From the NCBI RefSeq assembly GCF_029626105.1, contig NZ_JARUBH010000009.1:1674001-1738000 (forward strand): 64,000 nt of DNA. Direction: 5' to 3'. The translations under genes and the position numbers were made by a program. Below, piece by piece: positions 57,361 through 64,000 of the stretch (position 1 is the first letter of the stretch; the number at the start of each line of letters is the position of its first letter). The DNA comes from Solwaraspora sp. WMMD792 (GTDB lineage: Bacteria > Actinomycetota > Actinomycetes > Mycobacteriales > Micromonosporaceae). The notes beneath the pieces were generated by a model. That model made no database searches. It had not been told where the DNA came from and saw only the letters and a program-made list of their open reading frames with translations.

Positions 57361-58206
57361 TCAGCCGCCGAGCTCGTCGGCGAGGTCCTGCAGGTCCTGC
57401 ATCATCTCGGCGAAGTCCGCCGTCTCGGCGGCCGGCGGGGCCTCGATGGTGACCGCCTTGCCGTAGTCGGTGTAGTTCATCGTCATGTCGCTCATCGTGC
57501 CCATGACGAGCTTCACCCGACGTGGCTGGTACTGCTCGTCGACCCACACATCGACGGCGACCTCGGTGATCTCGGCGGTGGTGAGCTGCTCCTCGATGCC
57601 CTCGCGGATCCCGGGCTCGAACTGCTCCAGGTAACTGTCCACCGGGGTGACCGACGTGTAGTGCACGGTCGGCACGCCGTCGATGGTCTCCTCGCCGACG
57701 ACGGTGACCTCCGCACCCTCCAGCAGGGTCCGGACGTTCTTCACCGGGTCCAGGCCTTCGAGCTGTTGAGCCAGGTCGTCCGAGGTCTGGCCGAGGGCGG
57801 CGAAGTCCATCTTGAACCACTTCTTGCCGTCCATCGACGCCTGGTCGGCCTCGGGGATGCTCACGTAGAACGCGGTGCCGATCACCCGTACGGTGATCTC
57901 GCCGTCCTCGGGGTCGACCTGGGTCAGCTCGGCGGCCGGTGAGTCGCCGAAGCTGATGACGCCGCTGACGTCGACCGGATCCCCACCGCTGGTGCCGGTC
58001 ATCGTCACCGCCGCCGAGTTGGCGCTGGTGGTGGTCTCCACGGTCTTCTGCAACGAGCCGGTGGCGTCGCTGGCGAGCTGCGCCAGGACGTTCGACGTCT
58101 CGGTGCCGCCTTCGTCCGTTGTGGCTGATGAGCCGCCACAGGCGGTGACGGCGAGAACCGCCGCCGAGGCGGCCGCCAGCAGCGCGGTCCTCAATGTAGT
58201 GTGCAC
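57361..58206 (-). CDS. LppX/LprAFG-type lipoprotein
   Basis: The 281-residue protein has a lipobox VTACGG (Cys at about residue 22). Its mature domain has the alternating strand pattern of the LppX_LprAFG family, whose mycobacterial members carry lipids across the cell envelope. Segments include VRVIGTAFYVSIPE, KWFKMDFAALGQ and VDVWVDEQYQPRRVKL. GTG at 58206 has GGGAG upstream. The tail (AEMMQDLQDLADELGG) is a short acidic helix. Lipid-binding is family knowledge; the ligand here is unknown. Confidence 0.85.
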   Translation of the reverse strand: MHTTLRTALLAAASAAVLAVTACGGSSATTDEGGTETSNVLAQLASDATGSLQKTVETTTSANSAAVTMTGTSGGDPVDVSGVISFGDSPAAELTQVDPEDGEITVRVIGTAFYVSIPEADQASMDGKKWFKMDFAALGQTSDDLAQQLEGLDPVKNVRTLLEGAEVTVVGEETIDGVPTVHYTSVTPVDSYLEQFEPGIREGIEEQLTTAEITEVAVDVWVDEQYQPRRVKLVMGTMSDMTMNYTDYGKAVTIEAPPAAETADFAEMMQDLQDLADELGG

Positions 58207-58370
58207 GAAATGAACTCCCAGTCGGTGGGTACGTGGTTCTGCCGGGCGGAATCCTAGCCGCTGCGTTGTCGGTGGGTGTCCGCTGGGCCTGCTGGGCCAG
58301 GCCCGGCCGCGCCGGGGTGCGGTGTCGGATTCGGTGCCGCTGGCGCAGCCACCGGCCGTCCTCAGTCTGC

Positions 58371-58496
58371 TTAGGAGAACCAGTACACCGAGGTTCCAAA
58401 GACGGTCCGCTCGCAACGCCACGGCGTCCAGAGCTCGTTGTCGACCATGGTGCCGGCCACGGTGGTGCCGGCGAGTGTGCGTCGGATGCTGACCAT
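58371..58496 (-). CDS. Possible 41-residue peptide
   Basis: An ATG at 58496 follows a strong ribosome binding site (GGAGG, four bases before the ATG). The frame reads MVSIRRTLAGTTVAGTMVDN, then a C-terminal half rich in Trp, Arg, Tyr and Phe with a single Cys, ending VYWFS and a TAA stop. The frame could extend upstream to give 73 residues, but the ribosome binding site favours the short form. It could be a leader, a secreted peptide or a modified-peptide precursor; no maturation gene is near. It may also be chance. Confidence 0.4.
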   Translation of the reverse strand: MVSIRRTLAGTTVAGTMVDNELWTPWRCERTVFGTSVYWFS

Positions 58497-58644
58497 TCTG
58501 CCTCCAGCGGTACGGGGGCGGGACCGCCAAAGCCTAGGGCGATGCATCGACGCACTCCACTTCCATCGTCGGTTGTTCCGCGATCCGCGCACCTCGACTG
58601 CCAGCGCATGTCCGGCATGAGCGAACAGTCAGGTAGCCCACCGA

Positions 58645-58688
58645 CAGTGGGCACGCACCGCCCGAGGTAGAGCAGTGCGTGCCCACTG
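58645..58688 (-). terminator. 14-bp stem terminator after the large secreted protein gene
   Basis: CAGTGGGCACGCAC (58645-58658) pairs perfectly with GTGCGTGCCCACTG (58675-58688), loop 16 nt, 20 bases beyond the minus-strand stop at 58708. Confidence 0.75.
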
Positions 58689-58707
58689 AGGAGTCAATCA
58701 GTCGTGG

Positions 58708-60531
58708 TCAGGAAGCAGCCGGGGTCAGTTTGATCAACTCCCAGCCGCCCTCCGGCACGTCGTCGGTCGGATCGGTCCGCAGATTCATCGGGTTCGCCAT
58801 GCCCAGGTACAACGTCGATCCGTCGGCCACCATCGTGCGGATGCCGTAGTTGAGGTAGTTGCCGGCCAGTCCCTGCGTGTCGACCGCCGTGGCCGGCCGC
58901 AGATTCGAGCCGAACATCCACAGGTCACCGCCGTACAGCTGCGGATCGATGGTGATCGGGTCGGGCCCAGCGGTCGACGCGGCGGCCGCCGCCGGATAGC
59001 CCATCCCGGCCGCGGTCTGCGGCAGCAGGTCCTTGGCCAGGTAGCTCCAGTCCATCGTGCCGACGAACAGCCGGCCACCGGACACCGCCATCGTCCACGT
59101 GTAGTTGTTGTAGATGTTGCCGAAGCCCATGTGGCCGTACCGGGCCCGATAGCCGGTCAGCGCCCACCGCCAGGCACCGGCGCCGTCGTCCGCGTCGGCG
59201 TCGTACACCGGCAGCACCGCCTCGCCGTACAACAGGTCGACCCGCTGCGTGGCGGTGCCGAACCGCTTGCCCCGGAAGATGCTCACCGCCCGCTGCGAGC
59301 GCTCCAGCGTCGTGCGGGCCGCCAGCTCGTCCACCGGCGGGTACGCCTCGGCCACCATCGCGGTCGACTTCATCGGCACATGCATCGTGCCCCAGTAGAG
59401 ATATCCACGGTACGAGGCCAGCGCGCCGAGCCCGTACGAGCCGGCGATCACCGGATCCGGCTCGTAGGACGCGGCACTCCACACCTGCGTCCACCCGGCG
59501 GTGTCGTCCGGGGTCAGACCGGGCTCGGCGTCGGCCAGCGGAGGGCTCATCCACACCCCGGCGATGCCCGGGTCTGGCTCGTCGGTGACACCGATGCGGC
59601 CGGACCGCCCGCTCTCGGCCGTACGCGCGCCGGCCGACCCGCTGCCAGCGGCCGACCAGGTGCTGACGAAGACCCGGCCGTCGTGCAACTCCAGGTCGGC
59701 GACCTGCGCCGGCAACTGCCCGACCTCGACGAAGTTGAACGGGTCGGTACGGTCACCGGCCCAGCGCAGGATGTGCCCGCCGTCGCGACCGTTGGGGCCG
59801 ACACCGACCCCGGCGTACAGCACCCCGTCGGCGACCAGGAAGTTGCGGATGTTGCCGTACTGGGTGAAGTTGGCCGAGCCGAGATAGTCGCCGGTCACCG
59901 TGTCAAAGGCGAACATGCTCACCGTGGCCCCGAGCGCCGGCCCGGCCAGCAGCACCACGCCCTGATGGGTACCGCCGGCCCGAAGACCCAGCGTGCGGCG
60001 CAGCCGGGACAGATCGTCGGGCGACGCGGAGGTGATGTCACTGGTCTTCTCGGTCAACGTGCCGGAGGCCAGGTCGTAGACGTACGCCCGGGGCTGCCGG
60101 TGGTCACCGACGCTGACCGGCATGATCGGATTTTCCTTGGCGACCTGGCTCTCGGCGAACTCGCACACGTAGTCGTCGGTCATCCGGGGATTCGGCAGGG
60201 AGAGCGTCGCCCCGGTGACGATGCAGTTGACGTTCGACCCGGTGCCGAACCACAGCCGGTCGTTGGCCTGGGCAAGCGACCACACGTACGCCTGGTTGAC
60301 CTTGGCCTGGCCGGACTCGCACGGCGGGCCGGCCGGGTAGGGCAGGCCGATACCGGCGAAGCATTCGTCCGGGGTGGCCTTGGCGAGCAGTTGTGTGTCG
60401 AACGCCGCTTCGCTGGGCGAGGGCAGCGGCCTGGCGGTGGCCGGTGACTGGGCCACCGCCAGAGCGGCGGGCAGAGCTATGAGGACGGCGGCGGACAGCA
60501 GGCGCCGTCGTGATGTCTGAAGCCAGCGCAT
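58708..60531 (-). CDS. Large secreted protein of unknown function, beta-propeller-like
   Basis: The 607-residue protein has a signal peptide (RRRLLSAAVLIALPAALAVA, cut near residue 33) and no other membrane segment. The mature chain has recurring strand patterns such as NDRLWFGTGSNVNC, DGVLYAGVGVGPNG, DGRVFVSTWSA, RGYLYWGTMH, GGRLFVGTMDWS and GSTLYLGMANPM. These are short D/G-x-LYxGT blades typical of beta-propellers, which suggests six or more blades. Cysteines near residues 57-130 may form disulfides. ATG at 60531 has AAAGGGAA upstream. No enzyme motif is recognised. Confidence 0.72.
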   Translation of the reverse strand: MRWLQTSRRRLLSAAVLIALPAALAVAQSPATARPLPSPSEAAFDTQLLAKATPDECFAGIGLPYPAGPPCESGQAKVNQAYVWSLAQANDRLWFGTGSNVNCIVTGATLSLPNPRMTDDYVCEFAESQVAKENPIMPVSVGDHRQPRAYVYDLASGTLTEKTSDITSASPDDLSRLRRTLGLRAGGTHQGVVLLAGPALGATVSMFAFDTVTGDYLGSANFTQYGNIRNFLVADGVLYAGVGVGPNGRDGGHILRWAGDRTDPFNFVEVGQLPAQVADLELHDGRVFVSTWSAAGSGSAGARTAESGRSGRIGVTDEPDPGIAGVWMSPPLADAEPGLTPDDTAGWTQVWSAASYEPDPVIAGSYGLGALASYRGYLYWGTMHVPMKSTAMVAEAYPPVDELAARTTLERSQRAVSIFRGKRFGTATQRVDLLYGEAVLPVYDADADDGAGAWRWALTGYRARYGHMGFGNIYNNYTWTMAVSGGRLFVGTMDWSYLAKDLLPQTAAGMGYPAAAAASTAGPDPITIDPQLYGGDLWMFGSNLRPATAVDTQGLAGNYLNYGIRTMVADGSTLYLGMANPMNLRTDPTDDVPEGGWELIKLTPAAS

Positions 60532-60665
60532 CGATTCCCTTTCGGTCAGTGCGACCTGACCCGGTGCCGAAGGGCGAGGCCCGGGGTGGACGCTGCGCTG
60601 ACAGTAAGCTAGATCGATTACCGGTCCATGTCCGACCTCCGGATGGATTCGTTGTCGTGACCGCC

Positions 60666-60719
60666 GAGCCGTACACCGGCCGTGCTGTCCCGTCGTCGCA
60701 GGTGGCCGGTGTACGGCTC
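60666..60719 (-). terminator. 16-bp stem terminator after the GH30 gene
   Basis: GAGCCGTACACCGGCC (60666-60681) pairs perfectly with 60704-60719, loop 22 nt, 18 bases past the minus-strand stop at 60738. Confidence 0.75.
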
Positions 60720-60737
60720 AGGCGCGTCGCGCCGGGC

Positions 60738-62555
60738 TCAGCCGCAGGCGGCACCGTTGAGGGTGAACCCGCTGGGCGCGGAGCTGTTACCGGTGTGGGT
60801 GGCCTGGAAGCCGATGCTGACCGATCCTCCGGGTGGGATGGTGGGGTTGTAGCTGACGTTCGTCGCGGTCACCTGACCGCTGTTCGGGGCGTAGGTGGCG
60901 TTCCAACCGGACGTGATGGTCTGCCCGGGCGCGAGGGTGAACCTCAGCGACCAGCCGTTGACCGTTGCCGTGCCGGTGTTGGTGATGGTGATGTTGTCGA
61001 CCAGGCCGGAGTTCCACGCGTCGACCGCGTTGGTCACCCGGCAGGTGCCGGCCGGCGGGTTGGTCGTCGGTGGTGCCGTGGTCGGTGGTGCCGTGGTCGG
61101 TGGTGCCGTAGTGGGTGGTGCCGTCGTCGGCGGTACGGTGGTCGGCGGTGCCGTCGTCGGCGGTACGGTGGTCGGCGGTGCGGTCCCTTCGGTGAGGGTG
61201 ATCGTGGAGATGCTCCGCGCGGGGACGTCGACCGTGACCTGCCCGCCGCTGACGCTCACCGGCTGCGGCTGGGCGCTCTGGGTGCGGGAGGTGACGGTGT
61301 ACTCGGCCGTCGAGATGTTCTGCGGGATCTGGACGACGGCGTCGTTGACGGCGCTGTTGGACCGGTTGAGAACCACCAGAGTGGTCTTGCCCCGTCCCTG
61401 GTAGGCGGTGACCTCCAGGCCGGAGACCCGGGAACTCTTCGACAGGGCGACCCGTCGGTCACCCGGCCGGACGTACTTGGCGTACTGGGAGAAGGCGTAG
61501 CCGCGTCGCAGCGGCGCTCCCCTGGTGGTGCCGTACTGTGACTCGCCGTCACCGATGAAGGAATAGAATCGGCGGCCATACCACCAGATGTACGCACTCC
61601 AACCGGATTCCATCGACCTGTGCACGGTCCGCATGATGTCGTCCAGCGTCTCGTTCCAGACAGCGGTGTTGCTGGGGTCCCCCCAGATGTTCGAGCCGTT
61701 TCCGTCGGCGGCGTGCAGGTTCCACTCGGTCATCCACTGGGGCTTGCCGTACTGGTTGGCGAGCGGGTAGGGGGACAGGTTCCCGCTGTTCTCCGTGTCG
61801 TACAGGTGGCCGCCGACGTACCCGATGTTGTTGCGCGCGGCGGCGTCGTACAGGGTCGGGTCGGTGTAGGCGCGGTTGAACCTCAGCGACTCACCGACCA
61901 TGAGTTCGGTGTCCCGGATCGCGGCGCCGTGGTCGCGGACGAAGTTGCGCATCTCGGCGCCGGTCCAGTCCATCGAGTCGTAGTCGGGGTGCCAGTCCGG
62001 CTCGTTCTGGATCGAGGTCACGTCGATGGTGACGCCCTGACTCTTCATGTACTGCACGTAGTCGTTGAGGTGGGTGGCGTAGTCGTCGTAGTAGTCGGTC
62101 CTGAGTTTGCCGCCGTTGACCCGGCTGTTGTTGGTCTTGAAGTGCGCCGGAGCCGTCCATGGCGACGCGAGGATCTTGACGTCGGAGCCGTAGGACTTGG
62201 CGGTCTGGAGGCTGCTCACCGGCCAGCTCCACTCGCTCGACGTCGGCGACACGACGGTCCGCACGATCGACAGGCCGAGCTGCCCCTGGCCCATGCCGAC
62301 GAGTGTCTGGGTCTCGCTGGTCGTCCATTGGTCGCCGCCGCTGCTGAAGATCGGGGTGGCGGCACCGAACCCGTCGATCGTCTGGTACGACGAGCCGGTG
62401 TTGACGGTGATGTCGGGCGTCGCGGCTATCGACGGTGGGGCGGTCAGGACGCCCGCCGCGGTGACCGCAGCGGTCACCGCGGCGAGTGCTGCCGCCGCGC
62501 CGGTTCCGCGACGCAACTGGGACGGTGGGATGTTGCCACGGGGGGCGAGCCTCAT
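60738..62555 (-). CDS. Secreted GH30 xylanase with C-terminal CBM2
   Basis: The 605-residue protein has a signal peptide (cut near SIAA, residue 45). A GH30 (beta/alpha)8 domain with its beta-side domain spans about residues 48-465. Glu185 (SIQNEPDW) is the acid/base and Glu277 (WMTEWNL) the nucleophile. A Thr-Pro linker of (PPTTAP/PPTTVP) repeats follows, then a CBM2 cellulose/xylan-binding module (about 505-605) with paired cysteines near its ends. It resembles glucuronoxylan-specific GH30_8 enzymes. ATG at 62555 follows GGAGGAGAGGAAG. Confidence 0.9.
   Translation of the reverse strand: MRLAPRGNIPPSQLRRGTGAAAALAAVTAAVTAAGVLTAPPSIAATPDITVNTGSSYQTIDGFGAATPIFSSGGDQWTTSETQTLVGMGQGQLGLSIVRTVVSPTSSEWSWPVSSLQTAKSYGSDVKILASPWTAPAHFKTNNSRVNGGKLRTDYYDDYATHLNDYVQYMKSQGVTIDVTSIQNEPDWHPDYDSMDWTGAEMRNFVRDHGAAIRDTELMVGESLRFNRAYTDPTLYDAAARNNIGYVGGHLYDTENSGNLSPYPLANQYGKPQWMTEWNLHAADGNGSNIWGDPSNTAVWNETLDDIMRTVHRSMESGWSAYIWWYGRRFYSFIGDGESQYGTTRGAPLRRGYAFSQYAKYVRPGDRRVALSKSSRVSGLEVTAYQGRGKTTLVVLNRSNSAVNDAVVQIPQNISTAEYTVTSRTQSAQPQPVSVSGGQVTVDVPARSISTITLTEGTAPPTTVPPTTAPPTTVPPTTAPPTTAPPTTAPPTTAPPTTNPPAGTCRVTNAVDAWNSGLVDNITITNTGTATVNGWSLRFTLAPGQTITSGWNATYAPNSGQVTATNVSYNPTIPPGGSVSIGFQATHTGNSSAPSGFTLNGAACG
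61062..61182 (-). repeat. 15-bp tandem repeats encoding the Thr-Pro linker
   Basis: About eight copies of a GTCGGTGGTGCCGTG-like unit encode the PPTTAP/PPTTVP linker between the GH30 and CBM2 domains. Copy number is likely to vary. Confidence 0.85.
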
Positions 62556-62886
62556 CAGGCTTCCTCTCCTCCGCCCGGCGCGATCCGGGCGGGACGGTCT
62601 GGTTCCGTCGCCGTTGCCCTCGGCTCGGACTGTCAGCACTGCCGCTCCCGCCCACTCATCATAGACGCCCATCGTTCAAACTGGCTGTTTGGTGGGCAGC
62701 CGACTCCCGACGGGCTTTCGGTGCCCTACGGAATACGTGGGTGAAACTCGCATATTTCCTACGGTGGTCCGGTCTGTCATGCGATTCGCGCATCACTTTA
62801 TGCCGCAAGAAATGGCATTGAAGTGTGGCTATGTAAAGCCGTAGGGTCAGGTCACTTGGCAGAACTAGTGGATGGTGGTGGTCTCA
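62556..62886. promoter_or_regulatory. Divergent promoter region of GH30 and the CBM2-like gene
   Basis: The 331-bp gap has the lowest G+C in the area at 62735-62860, where both promoters probably lie. Small inverted repeats (ATGCG/CGCAT near 62779-62793; ATGCC/GGCAT at 62800-62818) are too short to call operators. Confidence 0.4.
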
Positions 62887-63252
62887 ATGCGGAAGCTGCT
62901 CGGCTTCGTCGCGGCACTGGCAATCGGTGTTTCCGCGACATTGTTCTTCGCGCCGTCGGCGCAGGCGACGACGGCAACATTCACCCAGACAAGTGCCTGG
63001 TCGACCGGTTATGTCGCCGAGATCGTGGTCACGAACGACTTCACCGTGCCGATCACCGGTTGGGAGGTGGCGTTCACGCTGCCGGCCGGGTCGACCATCT
63101 CCAGTGCGTGGAGTACCCAGGTGGCGACGACCACTCCGCACTACACGCTGATCAACACAAGTTGGAACGGATCCCTCGCGCCGGGGCAGTCCGTCGCCAT
63201 CGGGTTCGTGGTGACCGGCACCGGCCTGCCGACAATCCTCTGGCCGCTGTAG
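62887..63252 (+). CDS. Stand-alone secreted CBM2-like protein
   Basis: The 121-residue product has a signal peptide (MRKLLGFVAALAIGVSATLF, cut after AQA near residue 27). About 90 residues with the CBM2 pattern follow: AWSTGYVAEIVVTND, ITGWEVAFTLPAG, SSAWST, NTSWNGSLAPGQSVAIGF. Exposed Trp residues match carbohydrate-binding positions. It lacks the two cysteines and the last strand of the CBM2 on the neighbouring GH30. ATG 62887 is chosen over ATG 62872 because it puts the basic residues next to the signal helix; neither has a strong ribosome binding site. Confidence 0.75.
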   Translation: MRKLLGFVAALAIGVSATLFFAPSAQATTATFTQTSAWSTGYVAEIVVTNDFTVPITGWEVAFTLPAGSTISSAWSTQVATTTPHYTLINTSWNGSLAPGQSVAIGFVVTGTGLPTILWPL

Positions 63253-63298
63253 CGTCCGCACTCCGGCGTCGGAGCGCCCGCGGCGCTTCTGGCCGTAG

Positions 63299-63328
63299 CC
63301 GGTCCGACCGGGCATCCGGTCGGACCGG
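63299..63328 (+). terminator. 13-bp stem terminator after the CBM2-like gene
   Basis: CCGGTCCGACCGG (63299-63311) pairs with 63316-63328 around a GCAT loop, 47 bases past the stop. Confidence 0.75.
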
Positions 63329-63440
63329 TGTGATCTCGCCCATCTTCCGCCCCGTCAGCGGCGGAAGATCCGGCCGGGGGATTGCGTACGCCGGTCCAGT
63401 GGTTACGGTCGGCTGACCGTACCGGTGGAAAAGCGGCGAG

Positions 63441-64000
63441 GTGACCTTGTCTGAGGTAGAGCGGAATCGGCCGACCGTGGCGCAACGCGCCCGCCGTACC
63501 GTCGATGTGGCACGTTTCGCGAGGTGGCTGGCGGGTCCGGCCGGCACCGGGCTCATCGGCGTCTTCTTCACCGTCGGCACCGCCGCGTTCAGCGCGGCCG
63601 GCGGGATCGCGCCTGACCTGGCCGCCGAAGGCTGGTCGCAGGGGCGGGACCGGGTCTGGTGGCTGGTCGTCTTCCTCTGTCTGGGGGTGGCGGCGGTCGC
63701 CGGTGGCGCGACGCTGTGGTGGTGGCGCAACCGGCTGCGGGAGACCCGGGGCATCGCGTACGTCGTCAACGAGACGGCCGCCGAGTGGACCCCGGAGCAG
63801 AAGGAAGGCTTCCTGAGCGAGGTACGGGACCAGTTCGCGGTGTTCCGGCCGGTGCCGCCGCTGCGTAGCTTCGACCGGACGGCGGTGTGGCCGCACGGCG
63901 AGGAGGCGACCCGCTGGGGTCGTGACATGGACGCCGTGGTTCGGCACTTCCAGGTCGCCAACCACGACCCGGACGGCCGGGACGCCGCATTGGACCGGTC
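63441..64000 (+). CDS. Two-helix membrane protein, N-terminal part (runs off window)
   Basis: From GTG 63441 the frame is open to the window end, giving at least 186 residues. A basic cytoplasmic start is followed by two membrane helices (about residues 34-57 and 75-93). A polar domain then begins GIAYVVNETAAEWTPEQKEG and continues past the edge. I recognise no family. The start has only a weak purine run (AAAAGCGGCGAG) upstream. Confidence 0.6.
   Translation, partial: MTLSEVERNRPTVAQRARRTVDVARFARWLAGPAGTGLIGVFFTVGTAAFSAAGGIAPDLAAEGWSQGRDRVWWLVVFLCLGVAAVAGGATLWWWRNRLRETRGIAYVVNETAAEWTPEQKEGFLSEVRDQFAVFRPVPPLRSFDRTAVWPHGEEATRWGRDMDAVVRHFQVANHDPDGRDAALDR

Larger units (their letters stand above)
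58207..58707. other. Intergenic region with a possible small gene and a terminator
   Basis: This 501-bp stretch holds a possible 41-codon gene (58371-58496, minus) and the terminator at 58645-58688. The part from 58207 to 58370 probably contains the lipoprotein promoter; no other element is recognised. Confidence 0.5.

Overview
This 64 kb window is chromosomal DNA from a high-GC actinomycete, most likely a member of the Micromonosporaceae. The reasons are the strong G/C third-position bias, frequent GTG starts, a BldD with the c-di-GMP signature, mIHF, and the conserved block order aro genes - efp - nusB - bldD - pyr operon - mihF - gmk - rpoZ - coaBC - metK - priA - def - fmt - rsmB. The genus assignment is inference. 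I see no tRNA, rRNA, CRISPR, insertion sequence or prophage.

Region 1 (1-5.0 kb): the end of an MFS transporter, a tiny membrane protein, the AAA+ ATPase RarA and a long proline-rich single-pass membrane protein. Region 2 (5.0-16.7 kb): two small membrane proteins, alaS, ruvX, mltG, then the shikimate genes aroE, aroC, aroK, aroB and aroQ, interrupted by an antisense Bcr/CflA-type exporter, then efp and nusB. A perfect 42-nt palindrome separates nusB from the convergent developmental regulator bldD. Region 3 (17.5-28.3 kb): the pyrimidine operon pyrR-pyrB-pyrC-carA-carB-pyrD-[bioA]-pyrF, nearly all joined by 4-8 nt overlaps. It is preceded by a clear PyrR-binding RNA element that overlaps the pyrR ribosome binding site, so UMP-responsive translational repression is predicted. 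A biotin aminotransferase gene sits inside the operon. Region 4 (28.5-34.4 kb): mihF, gmk, rpoZ, coaBC (apparently with a CTG start), metK and a degenerate actinobacterial PriA.

Region 5 (34.4-38.8 kb): an antisense arabinan-degrading pair (GH51 then GH43-CBM42) inserted between priA and def, with a LacI-type palindrome in its promoter and an elaborate palindrome at its downstream end. Region 6 (38.9-42.9 kb): def, fmt and rsmB, with a 53-nt direct repeat at the fmt/rsmB junction that supplies the start of rsmB; then a septum-formation-type lipoprotein. Region 7 (43-49.2 kb): a secreted protein, then a compact four-gene set of aromatic-polyketide tailoring enzymes (ABM-ABM-FAD monooxygenase, ABM monooxygenase, cytochrome P450, tandem TcmI-type cyclase) with no ketosynthase or ACP nearby. 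Region 8 (49-55 kb): a membrane protein, a large alpha-repeat-like protein translationally coupled to a SWIM zinc-finger protein, and a DapF-like epimerase. Region 9 (55-64 kb): secreted and lipid-anchored proteins including an S8 protease with a P-domain, an LppX/LprG-type lipoprotein, a possible 41-residue peptide, a large secreted protein of unknown function, a GH30-CBM2 xylanase, a stand-alone CBM2-like protein and the start of a membrane protein that runs off the window.

The conserved housekeeping blocks are on the + strand. Most accessory genes are on the - strand and several overlap the 3' ends of core genes, which suggests accessory cargo was added at block boundaries.
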